Origin: Haematococcus lacustris
Taxonomy: Eukaryota; Chlorophyta; Chlorophyceae; Chlamydomonadales; Haematococcaceae
Assembly (NCBI GenBank): GCA_030144725.1
Contig: JASKMD010000019.1
Location: forward strand, 5,054,985-5,118,984
Direction of reading: 5' to 3'
Length of the DNA: 64,000 nt
In this document: one piece after another, positions 1 to 15,573 of the stretch
Layout of the letters: each line of letters opens with the position of its first letter
How positions within the stretch are numbered: position 1 is the stretch's first letter
Position numbers and translations under genes: made by a program
The notes under the pieces: generated by a model
Seen by the model: the letters and a program-made list of their open reading frames with translations, nothing else
Database searches by the model: none
What the model was told of the DNA's origin: nothing

Positions 1-629
1 ACCCCCAGTTGAAGCCCTCAGTTAAACCCCACACAGGACAACTGGCTACATCACCATGCACGCTGTCACGCAAGTGCACTACCTCACCTGCGCATGCCTA
101 CTTGTGTCGCAAACTCGTAATAAACTTACATACAGTGCCACGTCCATGTCTACAAGGTTAGGGTAATGACCTACACATTGACTTGGACTGCATGTGCTTA
201 GGCTGCCAGCATGCACACCCCACCACGGCTGAGAGACTCAACGAACGTTGCTGAGCATTGTCATTTAAAGCACCTTAACGGGGTTGCTATGGCGCGGGGA
301 CAGTATGCCTGAAAGCATTACACACACATACACACAGGACCATGACAAACAGTACGTGATGCATATGCAAATGTGCTGTTGTCACTGTGCAGGTGCAGGT
401 TTTCGAAGCACTTGACGAGGAAATCAGAGCTAACGGGGATGACATGGTGGAGAGCAGTGGCGTGTCCAATCCACGACTGTCCATGTCTGAGTGAGGGAGG
501 GAGGCCATGCCAACAGCATCTGCCAACAGTATCTGCTACAGTCCTGCACTGCTCCATCATGGGTGGCATGGCTTGGGCGTAGTTTGCCTGGAGGGCCTGC
601 GTCGCTTGGAGTAGGCCAGCCTCACCTGC
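1..629. other. Flank with no gene recognised
   Basis: I see no convincing coding exon here. TTACA at 318-322 is TGTAA on the minus strand, about 310 bases beyond the stop of the S21 gene. TGTAA is the usual polyadenylation signal of volvocine algae, so this stretch probably holds the S21 3' UTR. The short ORFs in it are arginine- and cysteine-rich and look like noise. Confidence 0.4.
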
Positions 630-950
630 TCACTTCTCCACATACTTTCTGCACCAAAGCCAGTTCAGGCGCTGCGTGATACGTCTTGCCATCTCACGGT
701 TGTATGCGGCCTTCTCGAGAACGAAGCGCTGCTGTGACTTGCGGAGATGGTGCTGCCTCTTTCGCAACTCTTCCGGTAAACCCGACTGATTGACCCTCCG
801 CCGTAACCTGATTAATGCCTGCTCTATATTGTTGTCCTCCACATCAACCCACACGGCCATCGTTCTGCTGGGGCACCATACAGAGTTTAGTGCGGGCAAT
901 GCCCGCCAGCCAGGCAAGACCCGCGCAGCCGCCAACGCCAGGATGGACAT
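630..950 (-). CDS. Ribosomal protein bS21, organellar
   Basis: Small-subunit ribosomal protein of the bacterial S21 family, which binds near the 3' end of the small rRNA. The 106-residue ORF starts at 950. From Met31 (858-860) it reads as a full S21: it opens MAVWVDVEDNNIEQALIRLR, continues with RRRVNQSGLPEELRKR, and ends in a basic C-terminal helix, about 76 residues against the usual 60-75. The first 30 residues are hydrophobic and Arg-bearing with no acidic residue, as in a mitochondrial or plastid targeting peptide, so the protein is inferred to be organellar. The stop is TGA at 630-632. An AAG|TGAGC context at the stop could hide a donor site, so a further 3' exon cannot be excluded. It is divergent from the TTC4-like gene, with 104 bases between the two start codons. 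Confidence 0.8.
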   Translation of the reverse strand: MSILALAAARVLPGWRALPALNSVWCPSRTMAVWVDVEDNNIEQALIRLRRRVNQSGLPEELRKRQHHLRKSQQRFVLEKAAYNREMARRITQRLNWLWCRKYVEK

Positions 951-1054
951 ACGTAGGGTAATACTTCTGGACTCAAATACCAGCTGGTACGACGGTTGGG
1001 CACGTCATGCGGACTTTGGGCGGCCAGGAGCTCTAGAGCTTACGGCTGCCAGAC
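951..1054. promoter_or_regulatory. Putative bidirectional promoter, S21/TTC4
   Basis: These 104 bases separate the start codons of the minus-strand bS21 gene and the plus-strand TTC4-like gene. Both 5' UTRs and any core promoter must therefore overlap here or within the other gene's first exon. I see no TATA box. The role as a shared promoter is inferred from the spacing alone. Confidence 0.4.
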
Positions 1055-5758
<4,704 letters not shown>

Positions 5759-6026
5759 GGTTACGATCAACATATGCTTTCGTTGGCAATGTCTGGGAGC
5801 TGGTATTGCTGCATTTTGTGACCTTATGGGAGTACTGCTTGTGTATTCGGCAGCACTGGCTAACTGGTGATCAGCATTCACAGCAAGGTCAGGCAACGAA
5901 GCAGTTTGCCAGTCATACAAAAGCAGAGCTCGCGGACATGCCATGCATGTGCAAGCCCATGTGACCATGCATGTGCAAGCCCAACGCAATCCTGCAAATC
6001 TTCTTCTAGCTAATACCGCTGTGCCG
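5759..6026. other. Short spacer between TTC4-like and UBL-LRR genes
   Basis: 268 bases between the TTC4-like stop and the next start codon on the same strand. It must hold the 3' UTR of one gene and the promoter of the other. I see no TGTAA signal and no coding exon. Confidence 0.4.
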
Positions 6027-9000
6027 ATGAAGCTGTCGGTAAAGCACGGATCAGCGACGCTGGACGTGGAGCTAGCGGGGCGATGATCCAGAAGTTGCAG
6101 CGCTGCATGAAGTCTTGGCGGGTCGGACAGGCGTGCTCGCGAGGTGTCTCAAGGTGACCTACCATCGCGCTTGCTCCAAGCTGTCGCGGAGCCCTTCAAG
6201 CTGACAGCTCTGAAACAGCGTCAGACCCCAGCCTCTGCCATCCACACTCCTGGCCTACAGCCTCCCTCAGCCTGGCATTCCAGTCTAGACATGCGCATAA
6301 ACTGCCCCGACGTCAGGGGCAGAGAGGCGCGACAGGTCCACCTTCCCACCCCCTGCCTCCATGAACTTTGCACGACCCCTACCCAGCCTGGACCCATGCC
6401 ACAGCCTCCAAACACCTCAGCTGCCAGGAGCAGGTATCCCAGCACGCCCAGCAGCCCTGCTCCCAAGGGTGGCAGCGTCACAGTCACCCTGCCTCATCTC
6501 CACACCTGGCTGGCCACCCCAGCTGTGAGACCAGTGCCCTTGCACTGCACCAGGGGGTTCCTGGCCCCTCAGCTGCTGCCCTGTGAAGGCTATGCAGTCT
6601 CAGTCTCATGCTGCTGCTGTTAGCACCATGACTGGGGCTGCTGCTGCTGCTGCTGCTGCTGGGGGCCTGCAGGTCATCCACAAGGGCAAGGTGCTGGCGG
6701 CAGGCAGCCGGCTGAAGGCGGAGGGGGTGGGGGAGGGCGCCAAGCTGATGATGCTGGCCAGTGCGGGGGCGCGGGGGGCGGCACCTACACAGGCAAGCTG
6801 GCGGCCCTGCCTGGCCGGCCACACTGCCCCCTCCACCCCCTTGGGCTCTGTACATGCACTGTCATGCATGCTCACCCAGCCCCTCACACCTCCATGTGCA
6901 AGTGCATGTGAAAAAGGATGGCCAGAGGATGCTCTTGGAGGGTGTTGCTGTCAGGGGTGATACCACGTTGACTCACTTCGTCTCACCACCTTGACCACCT
7001 GGACCTCCACCCCACCCCACCCCACCCCACCCCACCCCACCCCACCCCACCCCACCCCACCCCACCCCACCCCACCCAACTCAACTCACCTCGACCCTCA
7101 GCAACTCCACCTTGACCACCTTGACTCTGAAAAAAGCAGGACAGCCAGGACAAGGATGAAAACATGGGGGGCTTGGTGCACCTTGTTGGTGCGAAAGCCA
7201 GGACCAAACCATGAACATTGAAGATGGGAGCTCCACCGGGGATCTGATGCACCCCTGTGGCCCACCCTTGCCGGGCAGGGGGGAGTAGCCGGACGCCCTG
7301 CACTGCACCTCTCTCTGCCACTGATGGCTCTGCCGCTACGGCACGACTAGGGGGCCTACAGCACTGCAGGCAGGCCACTGTCACCCACGCTGAGACGTGA
7401 AACTCAGAAACGGCCTTTTGAAGAGCGCCGCCAAAGTCCGGGGGTGCACTGAGCCTGGCTGAGGCTGAGGCGTTGGCGACGAGGAGGAGGGGAGGCAGCG
7501 GGGCAAAGGGAAAGGTGGGGGGTCCCCGGAAGCTGCATGACATGACCAGCCTGCCTGTGGCGCCTTGGTGGCTGCAGGGGCAGCAGGCCCTGAGCCAGGC
7601 CACCGCTGCCAAGGCCGCTGCCAGGCAGGCTGCTGCCAGCCAGCAGGACCTGGCCACCCCCGCCGCAACCAGGCAAGCCTTCGCAGCCGCCACACCATCC
7701 AAGGCTCGACTCCCCTCAGCAGCAGGCAGCAGCAGGGGCGTGGCCAGGCTGGGCGCGGTTGAGGGCGGTGGGGGGTGTGGGGGGTGCTGGGGTGCGGGGT
7801 GGGGTGGGGGTGCAGCAAAGCGGAGGGGGCGGCAGCAGGGGTGTCAGCGGGGGGTGTGTGGGGGGCGGGGTGGGGGTGTGGGGGTGCAGCGTGCCGCACC
7901 TGGCTGCCCGGCGCAGTGCTTGGCTCAGGACTGGGCCTGCTCAGCCTCAGGGACCTGGGCCTGCAGCAGCTGCCCTCAGACCTGTTTGAGGGCCTGGGCG
8001 GGGCGCAGCCCATGCAGCCCATGCAGCCCATGCAGGCCATGCAGACTTCACACTCGCTTGAGGAGGAGGAGCCGCAGCTGCAGGCCAGTCTCCAGCCAGG
8101 GCTGCAGCCTCCTCTACAGCACCCAGCAGGTCGGGGTGTGGCATTGCAGGGGCAGCAGGGGCTGGAGCAGGAGGGACGGAAGGAGGAGCAGGGGCAACAG
8201 CAGCAGCAGGAGGATCAGGGGCAAGAGCAGGTGGGGCAGCAGAGGGAGCAGCAGGACGATGACGTAGAAATGGCTAGGTGCTGTGAAGGACAACAGCAGC
8301 AGGAGGAGGAGGAGGAGGGGGGAGAGGAGGCACACCCCCTCGACAGCAGTGCGGGGACCATGGCAGGCAGTGGGGCGGTCACTCACACCATAGAGGCCAG
8401 TGCTGTTATTGAGGGCATGGCAGCCGGCTCACCCGCCACCTCTATCCTGGTGGCTGCTCACCCCGCCACTGCCTGCCCTGGACTCTGCTGCGAAGCCGAC
8501 AGTGGTCCAGGCCAGAGGGGGGTCAGCAGCAGCTGGGGGGGCCAGGACCCATGGGGACGGTGGCAGCAGGAGCAGCAGCAGCGGGGTGCGGCTGCCGTGG
8601 GCCAATGGGACGAGGGGCCGCATGCTGAGGCTGTGGTTGAAGGCAGTCAGCAAGGCGGGGTGGCCATACGGGTGTGTGACCTGAGTCATAACAAGGTGAG
8701 GGAGGGCAGGGGCGGACACTGACACTGACACAGAACGCCTTAGTGCAAAGCGGGGCTAAGGGCTGACTTGAGGAGGGGCAGGAGTCAGAGGACGGGGTGC
8801 TGAGATCCCCCTCCCTCTCCCCCTCCCCCTCCCCCTCCCCCTCCCCCTCCCCCTCCCCCCCTCCCCCTCCCCCTCCCCCCTCCCCCCTCCCCCTCCCCCT
8901 CCCCCTCCCCCTCCCCCTCCCCCTCCCCCTCCCCCTCCCCCTCCCCCTCCCCCTCCCCCTCCCCCTCCCCCTCCCCCTCCCCCTCCCCCTCCCCCTCCCC

Positions 9001-11449
9001 CTCCCCCCTCCCCCTCCCCCTCCCCCTCCCCCTCCCCCTCCCCCTCCCCTCCCCCTCCCCCTCCCCCTCCCCCTCCCCCTCCCCCTCCCCCTCCCCCTCC
9101 CCCTCTCCAGCCTGCAGTGCCTGTTGCACCCAACTTACCCGCAGCTCTGCAGCATCCCGCCCGGCATCAGCCAGCTGCACAGCCTGCAGAGCCTGCAGCT
9201 AACCCACAACGCCCTCACAGACACCGGCTTGCCCTGGGCCAGCCTGCCGCGGACTTTGCAGGCAAGTCAGCAAGAGCCAGGACCAGCCAGGGGCAGCAAG
9301 GCAAGCCAGGGCAGCCATAGGGCAGGGCCGTCCCCCCCCCCCCTCTCACAGCCTCCCCTGTGTCAGGTGACAATGTGGTGCATGGCTGGAGGACCCATGC
9401 TGCTCGACAAATGCGAGGCACCCCCCCCCATTCATTCCATTGAACACATTTTGACGTGACCATTCACTTCCCCCTTTCCCCACCCTACCCACTACACCCT
9501 ACCCACCCCACCTCACATGAGCAATGGCCAGCATGCTAGGTCCCCAGCCGCTGCCAGATGTTACATCAGACAAACCTGACAGATGGGCTAGTTCTATGGA
9601 TGATGATGGTTCTCAGTAATGTTATTGTGTTCAGGGCAGGGCAGCGCCCCCTTCAGCGCCAGTGCTGCCCCACCATGCCACTGACAATTGCCAACAATCT
9701 ACACAGCCCACCCCTCTCACCCTTTCTCACTCACTCTCTGAGCGCGGCATGCGGCTGCCCTGGCAGTTGCACTGCAGGTGCTGGTCCTGGACCACAACCC
9801 TAGGTTGACCCAGCTTCCAGCCAGCTTCCTACCCCGCCTGACAGCCCTGCGCCACCTCAGCTGCTGCCACTGTGGCCTGGAGGGGGGGCTGCCCTCCCAG
9901 CTGGGGGAGCTGAGCCAGCTGCAGCGCCTGGCCCTGGACGGCAACAGCGGGCTCACCCAGCTGCCTGACGAGCTCGGTGAGTGGCAGAGCTTGAAAGACA
10001 CACATCGGGTATGATGGGCGGAGGGGAGAGGAGGGGGGAGGAGGGGAGAGGAGGGGGGGGAGGAGAGGGGAGAGGAGGGGGGGAGAGGAGGGGAGAGGAG
10101 GGGAGAGGAAGGGAGAGGAGGGGAGAGGAGGGGAGAGGAGGGGGAGAGCTGCCTGCTGCCTGCTGCCTTGTCCCCTCAGGGCAGTGAGTGCAGGCTCTGG
10201 GAAGACGACAGTCAGCAAGGGGCCGAGGGGTGTGGGGGAATCATGTACCCCACTGCCTGGTGCCTGGTGCCTTGTCCACTCAGGTCACTGTGCACTGCTG
10301 ACGGAGCTGTCTGCTGCTGGTGGCCGCATCTCCCTCATCCCTCAGACCTTCAGCCAGCTCACCAACCTGCAGCGCCTGGAGCTGGACAGCAACCTGTGAG
10401 GGGGCAGGGGCGCGGGCACCCTGTGGACAGCAACCTGTGGACATGCAGGGGGCGGGGGCGCAAAGCAGCAACCTGCCCCCACCCGCCCTGCTCCGCCTTG
10501 CTCTGCCTGTGGCTAATTGCACATGTCCTAGCTTTTGGTTGCAGCTGCTGCTGTTGACCTTCTCCCCGCCGCTGCCAATGCTTCCACTCCTCCCACCACC
10601 TCCTGCCCCACCCGCCTTGTACCTCAACGACCGTCTCCCAGCTGCTGTCACCCCTGCTGCTATCATCCCTTGCCGCTCGCCCCCTGCTGCTATCACCCCT
10701 TGCCGCTCGCCCCCTGCTGCTATCACCCCTTGCCGCTCGCCCCCTGCTGCTATCACCCCTTGCCTCTCGCCCCCTGCTGCTGCTGGATCTAGGGTGAGCC
10801 GGGTGCCGCCTGCCGTGCTCCTGGGCTGCTGCCAGCTGTGGTTGCTGGGCCTCACAGCCAACCCCATCACAGTGGAGCAGCTGAGAAAAACCGAGGGCTG
10901 GCAGCAGCTGGAGGCGCGGCGCCAGGCCAAGGCAAACAAGCAGGTTCGTCTAGGGGTGGTAGGCTGTGGTAGGCTGTGGCGAAATCAAAAGGGGTCAGGC
11001 TGGCTGTCGGGCAACATTCCAACATCAGCTCCATGCACATGCCACAGAGGCATGAGGAAGGTACGGGGGACACACTCTCAGTCAAGCAACCACACAGAGG
11101 GATGGACGAGTGATGGATGAGTGACAGATGACGGTCGAGTAAACATCCTAGCCTCAATGCCATGCAACATGCATCCAGCTTGCGAAGGTCATTCTTACTG
11201 CCTACTGTTTGCTCCAAGGAACTCTCTTGCATAGGGACCACCACGGTCAGCCTCCCTGACATTCATGCTTGCTGATTCCATAACTTAAAATTCCGCTGTT
11301 GTTGCTGACGCCTCAATTGCCCGGCGTGACCCTGTGTGCGTAACATGCAGCTGGAGGGTCGAGTGTTGGTGGACAGCACCCGCAGCTTCGAGGAGGGCGC
11401 GGACAGCGTGCAGTGGCAGCGGTGGGCAGCATCCAAGCGCCGGTTGTGA
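6027..11449 (+). CDS. Ubiquitin-like and LRR protein, At2g30105 type
   Basis: Homologue of the plant protein annotated as LRR and ubiquitin-like domain-containing (At2g30105); its molecular role is not established. Exons: 6027-6153, 6673-6792, 7578-7767, 7890-8695, 9145-9261, 9778-9976, 10284-10395, 10793-10943 and 11351-11449, about 639 residues. Exons 1-2 encode the ubiquitin-like fold ([16 protein letters not shown], then [15 protein letters not shown] and EGAKLMML). Exon 4 adds a low-complexity block of roughly 230 residues rich in Gln and Glu. Exons 4-8 encode canonical LRRs, for example DLSHNK joined to [17 protein letters not shown]. The C-terminus ([30 protein letters not shown]) matches the family tail. 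Exon 1 needs a one-base deletion in the GGGG at about 6077-6080 to stay open. Introns 2 and 5 begin GC (CAG|GCAAG). The exon 3/4 junction is the least certain. Confidence 0.87.
7006..7077 (+). repeat. (CCCCA)n pentanucleotide repeat
   Basis: About fourteen CCCCA units in intron 2 of the UBL-LRR gene. They explain the HPTPP-type ORF seen there. Confidence 0.9.
8808..9107 (+). repeat. (CCCCCT)n satellite, UBL-LRR intron 4
   Basis: About 300 bp of CCCCCT units with occasional unit-length slips. It ends about 37 bases before the exon 5 acceptor at 9144 and so supplies an extreme polypyrimidine tract. It is the same unit and orientation as in TTC4 intron 6. Confidence 0.95.
10017..10147 (+). repeat. 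GGGGAGAGGA purine repeat in intron 6
   Basis: Purine-only tandem units (GGGGAGAGGA and variants) lie on the coding strand in intron 6 of the UBL-LRR gene. The bias is opposite to that of the pyrimidine satellites in other introns. Confidence 0.85.
10665..10780 (+). repeat. 30-bp tandem repeat, four copies
   Basis: Four copies of a 30-bp unit (containing CTGCTGCTATCACCCCTTGC) stand in intron 7 just before the exon 8 acceptor at 10792. They produce a repeated [13 protein letters not shown], which is out of frame with the gene. Confidence 0.9.
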
Positions 11450-12050
11450 AGCCGAGGCTGGACCTCACTATGCACCTTTGGCGTGACTGTGCAAGCCTTG
11501 CCATCACTCCAACTTCGGTACCCAACGGCCTTGTCTATAGATGCAGGGGCAGACAACAACACCAGTTCAGGGTGCAAGTCTCTGCCGGGTGCCTGCCTTG
11601 AATACATCAGTCACACTCGCATACTTCGCAGCATGGCTGCTGGCAGTCGCGCCCTAGTGTTTCATGCACTTCACCGGGAGGGCGTAAATCCCCACCCCCC
11701 CAATCAGGCCCCGACTAAGGGCCTAGGCAAGGAGCCTTCTCTCACTATTGCAAATCACAAGCAATTGTAAGAGGAAAGCAAAAGCTTAAAGCCTAGAACA
11801 TCACAGATATGGCAAGGGCGCACAGGAGGGTGCCACCTGTTAGAGAATTACAGTCAAGCCATTCAATCGACTCTTCGTCGCGGGTAGTGTGTCTATGTGT
11901 GACCCGGTGGTACTTAACCAGGCACCTGCGTGAGGCACGACGGCACGGTCGTGCCCTCGCGCAGGTATGGTGTTGTTCTACATTGCTATGCATCTAGTTA
12001 CAGTCTCTTTACATTTGTAACAATGGCACGGTCGTGCCCTCGCGCAGGTT
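11450..12050. other. 3' UTR of UBL-LRR gene and element boundary
   Basis: TGTAA at 11766-11770, about 320 bases past the stop codon, is the likely polyadenylation signal of the UBL-LRR gene. Beyond it a 25-bp sequence (GGCACGGTCGTGCCCTCGCG and five more bases) occurs twice, at 11942-11966 and 12025-12049, immediately before the Copia gag start. Confidence 0.5.
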
Positions 12051-12690
12051 ATGGGCCCACCGCCCTCCTCAAGAGCAGAGCAATCGTTCCGTCAGCCCCC
12101 GGTGTCACAACCTCGGGTGACGATGAGCGCTGCGGCGCCAATGGCTGCTGCGGCAGCAGTGCAAACGCTGATGGGGCCGAACTACCCCAACTGGAAGTGG
12201 GACTGCACCCACGCACTGGCTCTCACCGGCTACTACGACGCCGTCTTTGGTGGTGCTGGGGCTTCCGAGGGAGCAGCACCGACCACGCCCGCGGGCAACG
12301 GCACTCCAACTGTACGCGTACAGCTAAGTACACCTTTTGAGAGCTTAGCGCCCGAGGGCGACAGATCAGTGCCCGCCAGATCAGTGCCCGGCGCTCCGCA
12401 GACCCCTCCTACCGTCTCAGCAGACCTAGACAGGCGCGCTCACGCTTTCATCAGTCTCACCCTCGATCGATCGCGCTACAGATTGCTGTGTGAGGCGCAC
12501 CGCACGGCCCGCGGGCTGTGGGACGCGCTTGCGCGCATGCATACCCAGGAGCTGCTGGCCACGAGAGGCCCTGTTTTGGAGCAGATCACCCACCTCCGCA
12601 TGACCCCCGAGCAGTCAGAGACAGACTACTGGCTACATGCAGAGCAGCTGCACGCCACAGCCAATCAGTCTGGCAGCTTCAAAAGACACC
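12051..12690 (+). pseudogene. Copia-type gag fragment
   Basis: The 5' part of a Ty1/Copia gag. Recognisable segments are GPNYPNWKWDCTHALALTGY (the NYxxW start of the gag domain), then ADLDRRAHAFISLTLD and ARGLWDALARMHTQ, as in the UBN2/DUF4219 gag families. The reading runs from 12051 to about 12690 and then enters unrelated sequence that is antisense to a Copia RNase H. The protease, integrase and reverse transcriptase that should follow are missing, so this is a truncated or rearranged copy. The ATG at 12051 is a plausible start because it lies just after the 25-bp repeat. Confidence 0.75.
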
Positions 12691-12724
12691 ATGCACTTTG
12701 TTCATGCAGCCAGCTCATGCCAGC

Positions 12725-12955
12725 TCATGCCAGCTCATGCAGCAGCTTGCGAAAGAAGAGCGCCTCCTTGGTGTCAGCTGCTGCTGCTTGGTACTCTGTA
12801 GTTGACGCTGCCACTGTAGTTTGCAGCTTGTTGCGCCATGTGACAGCAGCGCCATTGAGCACAAAGACGCTGCCGGTGGTGCTGCGCATGCTGTCAAGAT
12901 CCCCCGCATAATCTGCATCCACATACCCTTGCAGCTGGGGACTGCTGCTGCGGCT
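12725..12955 (-). pseudogene. Copia RNase H fragment, inverted
   Basis: Read on the minus strand from the gap edge, this encodes the C-terminal RNase H block of Copia pol: MDADYAGDLDSMRSTTGSVF, then VLNGAAVTWRNKLQTTVA and TTEYQAAAADTKEALFFRKL. It is opposite in orientation to the adjacent gag. It ends in four CCAGCTCATG-like decamers (about 12710-12740), which give repeated HELA. The rest of pol would lie inside the assembly gap. Confidence 0.8.
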
Positions 12956-13455
12956 NNNNNNNNNNNNNNNNNNNNNNNNNNNNNNNNNNNNNNNNNNNNN
13001 NNNNNNNNNNNNNNNNNNNNNNNNNNNNNNNNNNNNNNNNNNNNNNNNNNNNNNNNNNNNNNNNNNNNNNNNNNNNNNNNNNNNNNNNNNNNNNNNNNNN
13101 NNNNNNNNNNNNNNNNNNNNNNNNNNNNNNNNNNNNNNNNNNNNNNNNNNNNNNNNNNNNNNNNNNNNNNNNNNNNNNNNNNNNNNNNNNNNNNNNNNNN
13201 NNNNNNNNNNNNNNNNNNNNNNNNNNNNNNNNNNNNNNNNNNNNNNNNNNNNNNNNNNNNNNNNNNNNNNNNNNNNNNNNNNNNNNNNNNNNNNNNNNNN
13301 NNNNNNNNNNNNNNNNNNNNNNNNNNNNNNNNNNNNNNNNNNNNNNNNNNNNNNNNNNNNNNNNNNNNNNNNNNNNNNNNNNNNNNNNNNNNNNNNNNNN
13401 NNNNNNNNNNNNNNNNNNNNNNNNNNNNNNNNNNNNNNNNNNNNNNNNNNNNNNN
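12956..13455. other. Assembly gap of exactly 500 N
   Basis: An uninterrupted run of N from 12956 to 13455. The round length suggests a placeholder, so the true distance is unknown. It sits inside a retrotransposon, a common reason for gaps. Confidence 0.99.
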
Positions 13456-15573
13456 GAGCAAATATGTTGATGAGCTGGCCGCAGGGTTGGTGGTGATGGT
13501 CGCCCGCTTGCGTCGGCCATTACGACTGCGGGTTATCTCCTGTCGCCTGGTGTCGGCGCGGGGCTGGGCGGCGGCGGTGGTAGCGGCTCGAGAGGTGCGG
13601 GCCATACTTGCCAAAGATGCTGGGACATCGACGGGTCGGCTTGAGACAGCTGTACAGTTCGCTATCAAACGATGTTGTGTCCTGTCCGTAGGTCGTCGGC
13701 TGCCAGCTAGTGGACGTCAAATACCCTAACGAACAGGACTTGAGTTGTGAGGTTGCATTTGCGTGAGGATGAGGCAGCACAAGGTGTGTGCGGTTAGGCG
13801 CAACCCAACCAGTGGGAACCGGTTGGACCGGAAACACAAGCGAGTTTGTCCTCCAACCACTCATCACTCACCGCTTGCCCGCTCGCTGAAGCTACCAATG
13901 AGGTGATAAGTGAGGTGGCTTAGCTTGCATTATGTGCCGCGAAAGGTGTTAATATTGCTTCTGGCAGCGCGGGTAGTTCCGGCAGCCTGTCTATGGAGGT
14001 GCGCCTGGTTTGACTTTGGCGGAACTAGGTCGTCACGGCCAGCTACATGAACATTTAGCTAGTTCATGGCACACCCACAGCTTTCATAGCACGGATGGGT
14101 CGCTGGCGCGTCACGAGCATTATTAGCCACTGAAGACTGAAGACGTCGAACATGTGGAAGGTTTGGGGTTCGACACTGCCATTCGTTTCCGCCTCTGACA
14201 TGTGTGCCGTCTATTCCCTACCCCAGTGGTGTCTAGTTGTTACACATTGATTGACAATGACTCTTCTTGATGCGTCATCTCATGTTGCAAATGTACGTTC
14301 CTGTGTCCTTGTCTGTCCGCTGCCGTTGCTACTTACTAACCATTGCATACGTAATGTTTTACAGCGTCCGTGTCCCCCACTCCCTGCATACAAACTCACG
14401 CACAACACCAGCATGCCCACTCGCGTGCATTACAAAAAGCGAACACCTTGATCTCCATGCAGGTGGTTCAACACACATGCACCCAGCGTCCCCCCACGCA
14501 CCACCACCAAGGAAACAAGGCGATACGTACTGCTCCCTTACCTAAGGGTGTGTGATGTTGCATTAGTGCTCAATACAACATGGCAACCGAGAAGGGGTTA
14601 ATCATCAGCGTGATGCGCTGCACACGTCAAACGAGGTTGAACAGCCCCCTTGTCTCTCACTAGGGCCTCCATTTGAGCCGGACCACCAGGGACCACTAGT
14701 GGCCGCTAGCGGGAGTACTAGGGAGCAGCCCGCTAACCGAACCCAACTATGAGAATACACGGCAGTGCTGGAGGGGTGAGGGGCTGCAGAGACAAGGTCT
14801 CCTTGAGTCAGCCTTGGACCGCGGTCATCCCCTCACCCTACCCCGGACCCCCCCCCCACCCCCCACCCCTGAACCTTCCACCCCACCCCACCATTAACGC
14901 ATGCACTGCCCCTCTGGCTTAATACTGTTATGTTTGAACGTCCAAGTCAAACTAAACCTAGGGTGTACCTCAGGCCATGCAAGCATGCAGCCAGCAAACA
15001 TGCACCCATGTGCAAACAGGTGCATGGCATTCAATCACTCAAGCCAAACCTCGCCTTACACTAACCCCGCCCCTGGCCCACGCTGAAGACCACCTGTTCT
15101 ACAAGGCCTATGCAAGCACGCCTGAGCTGCCCACCCCTGCCCACCCTAATGGCTGCACCAGATGCAGCCACTCAGGGTTTTCGGGGGGGTCAGTGTGACC
15201 CTCACACTGGACCAGACCATGATCAGCTGCTTTCTCCTGGTCACACTTGCCACTGACCAGGCATGGCAAGGCTACCTGCTGTAGCAGTGCAGGCTTAGCA
15301 GTAGTCAAGGCTACTCACTAGGACGTCAGGCAACAGCTACGCTCAGCAGATGTCCGGGTCAAGGTCGAGGCCTGGCCACAGCTGCCCCCTCAGGCCCCAG
15401 GCCCACCGCAAGCCCTGCACCCCAGCCTCCACCCACTTGCTCAGTGGGGTCAGGCTGGCTGGCACATCACACTGCAGCATGCCATCACACCCTGCACGGC
15501 CGTGGTGGGCAAGCAGGCCAGCAGCAGCAGGACCTCGCCCACTCACCACCCCACCCAACAGAGCCGATGCAGC
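13456..15573. other. Region with no recognised gene
   Basis: The part next to the gap (13456-13870) has a long minus-strand reading of low complexity that may be element-derived, but I recognise no domain in it. From 14000 to 15573 there are only short ORFs without homology, C-rich runs near 14850 and scattered CATGCA-type words. I see no tRNA or rRNA. Confidence 0.35.

Noticed and set aside
7473..8267. 264-residue plus-strand ORF as a gene of its own
   Set aside because: Its first part is exon 3 of the UBL-LRR gene; after about 7767 it is out of frame and becomes Arg/Cys/Gly noise.
14150..14185. Possible tRNA T-arm (GGGGTTCGACAC)
   Set aside because: No matching acceptor stem, D-arm or anticodon arm could be folded upstream.
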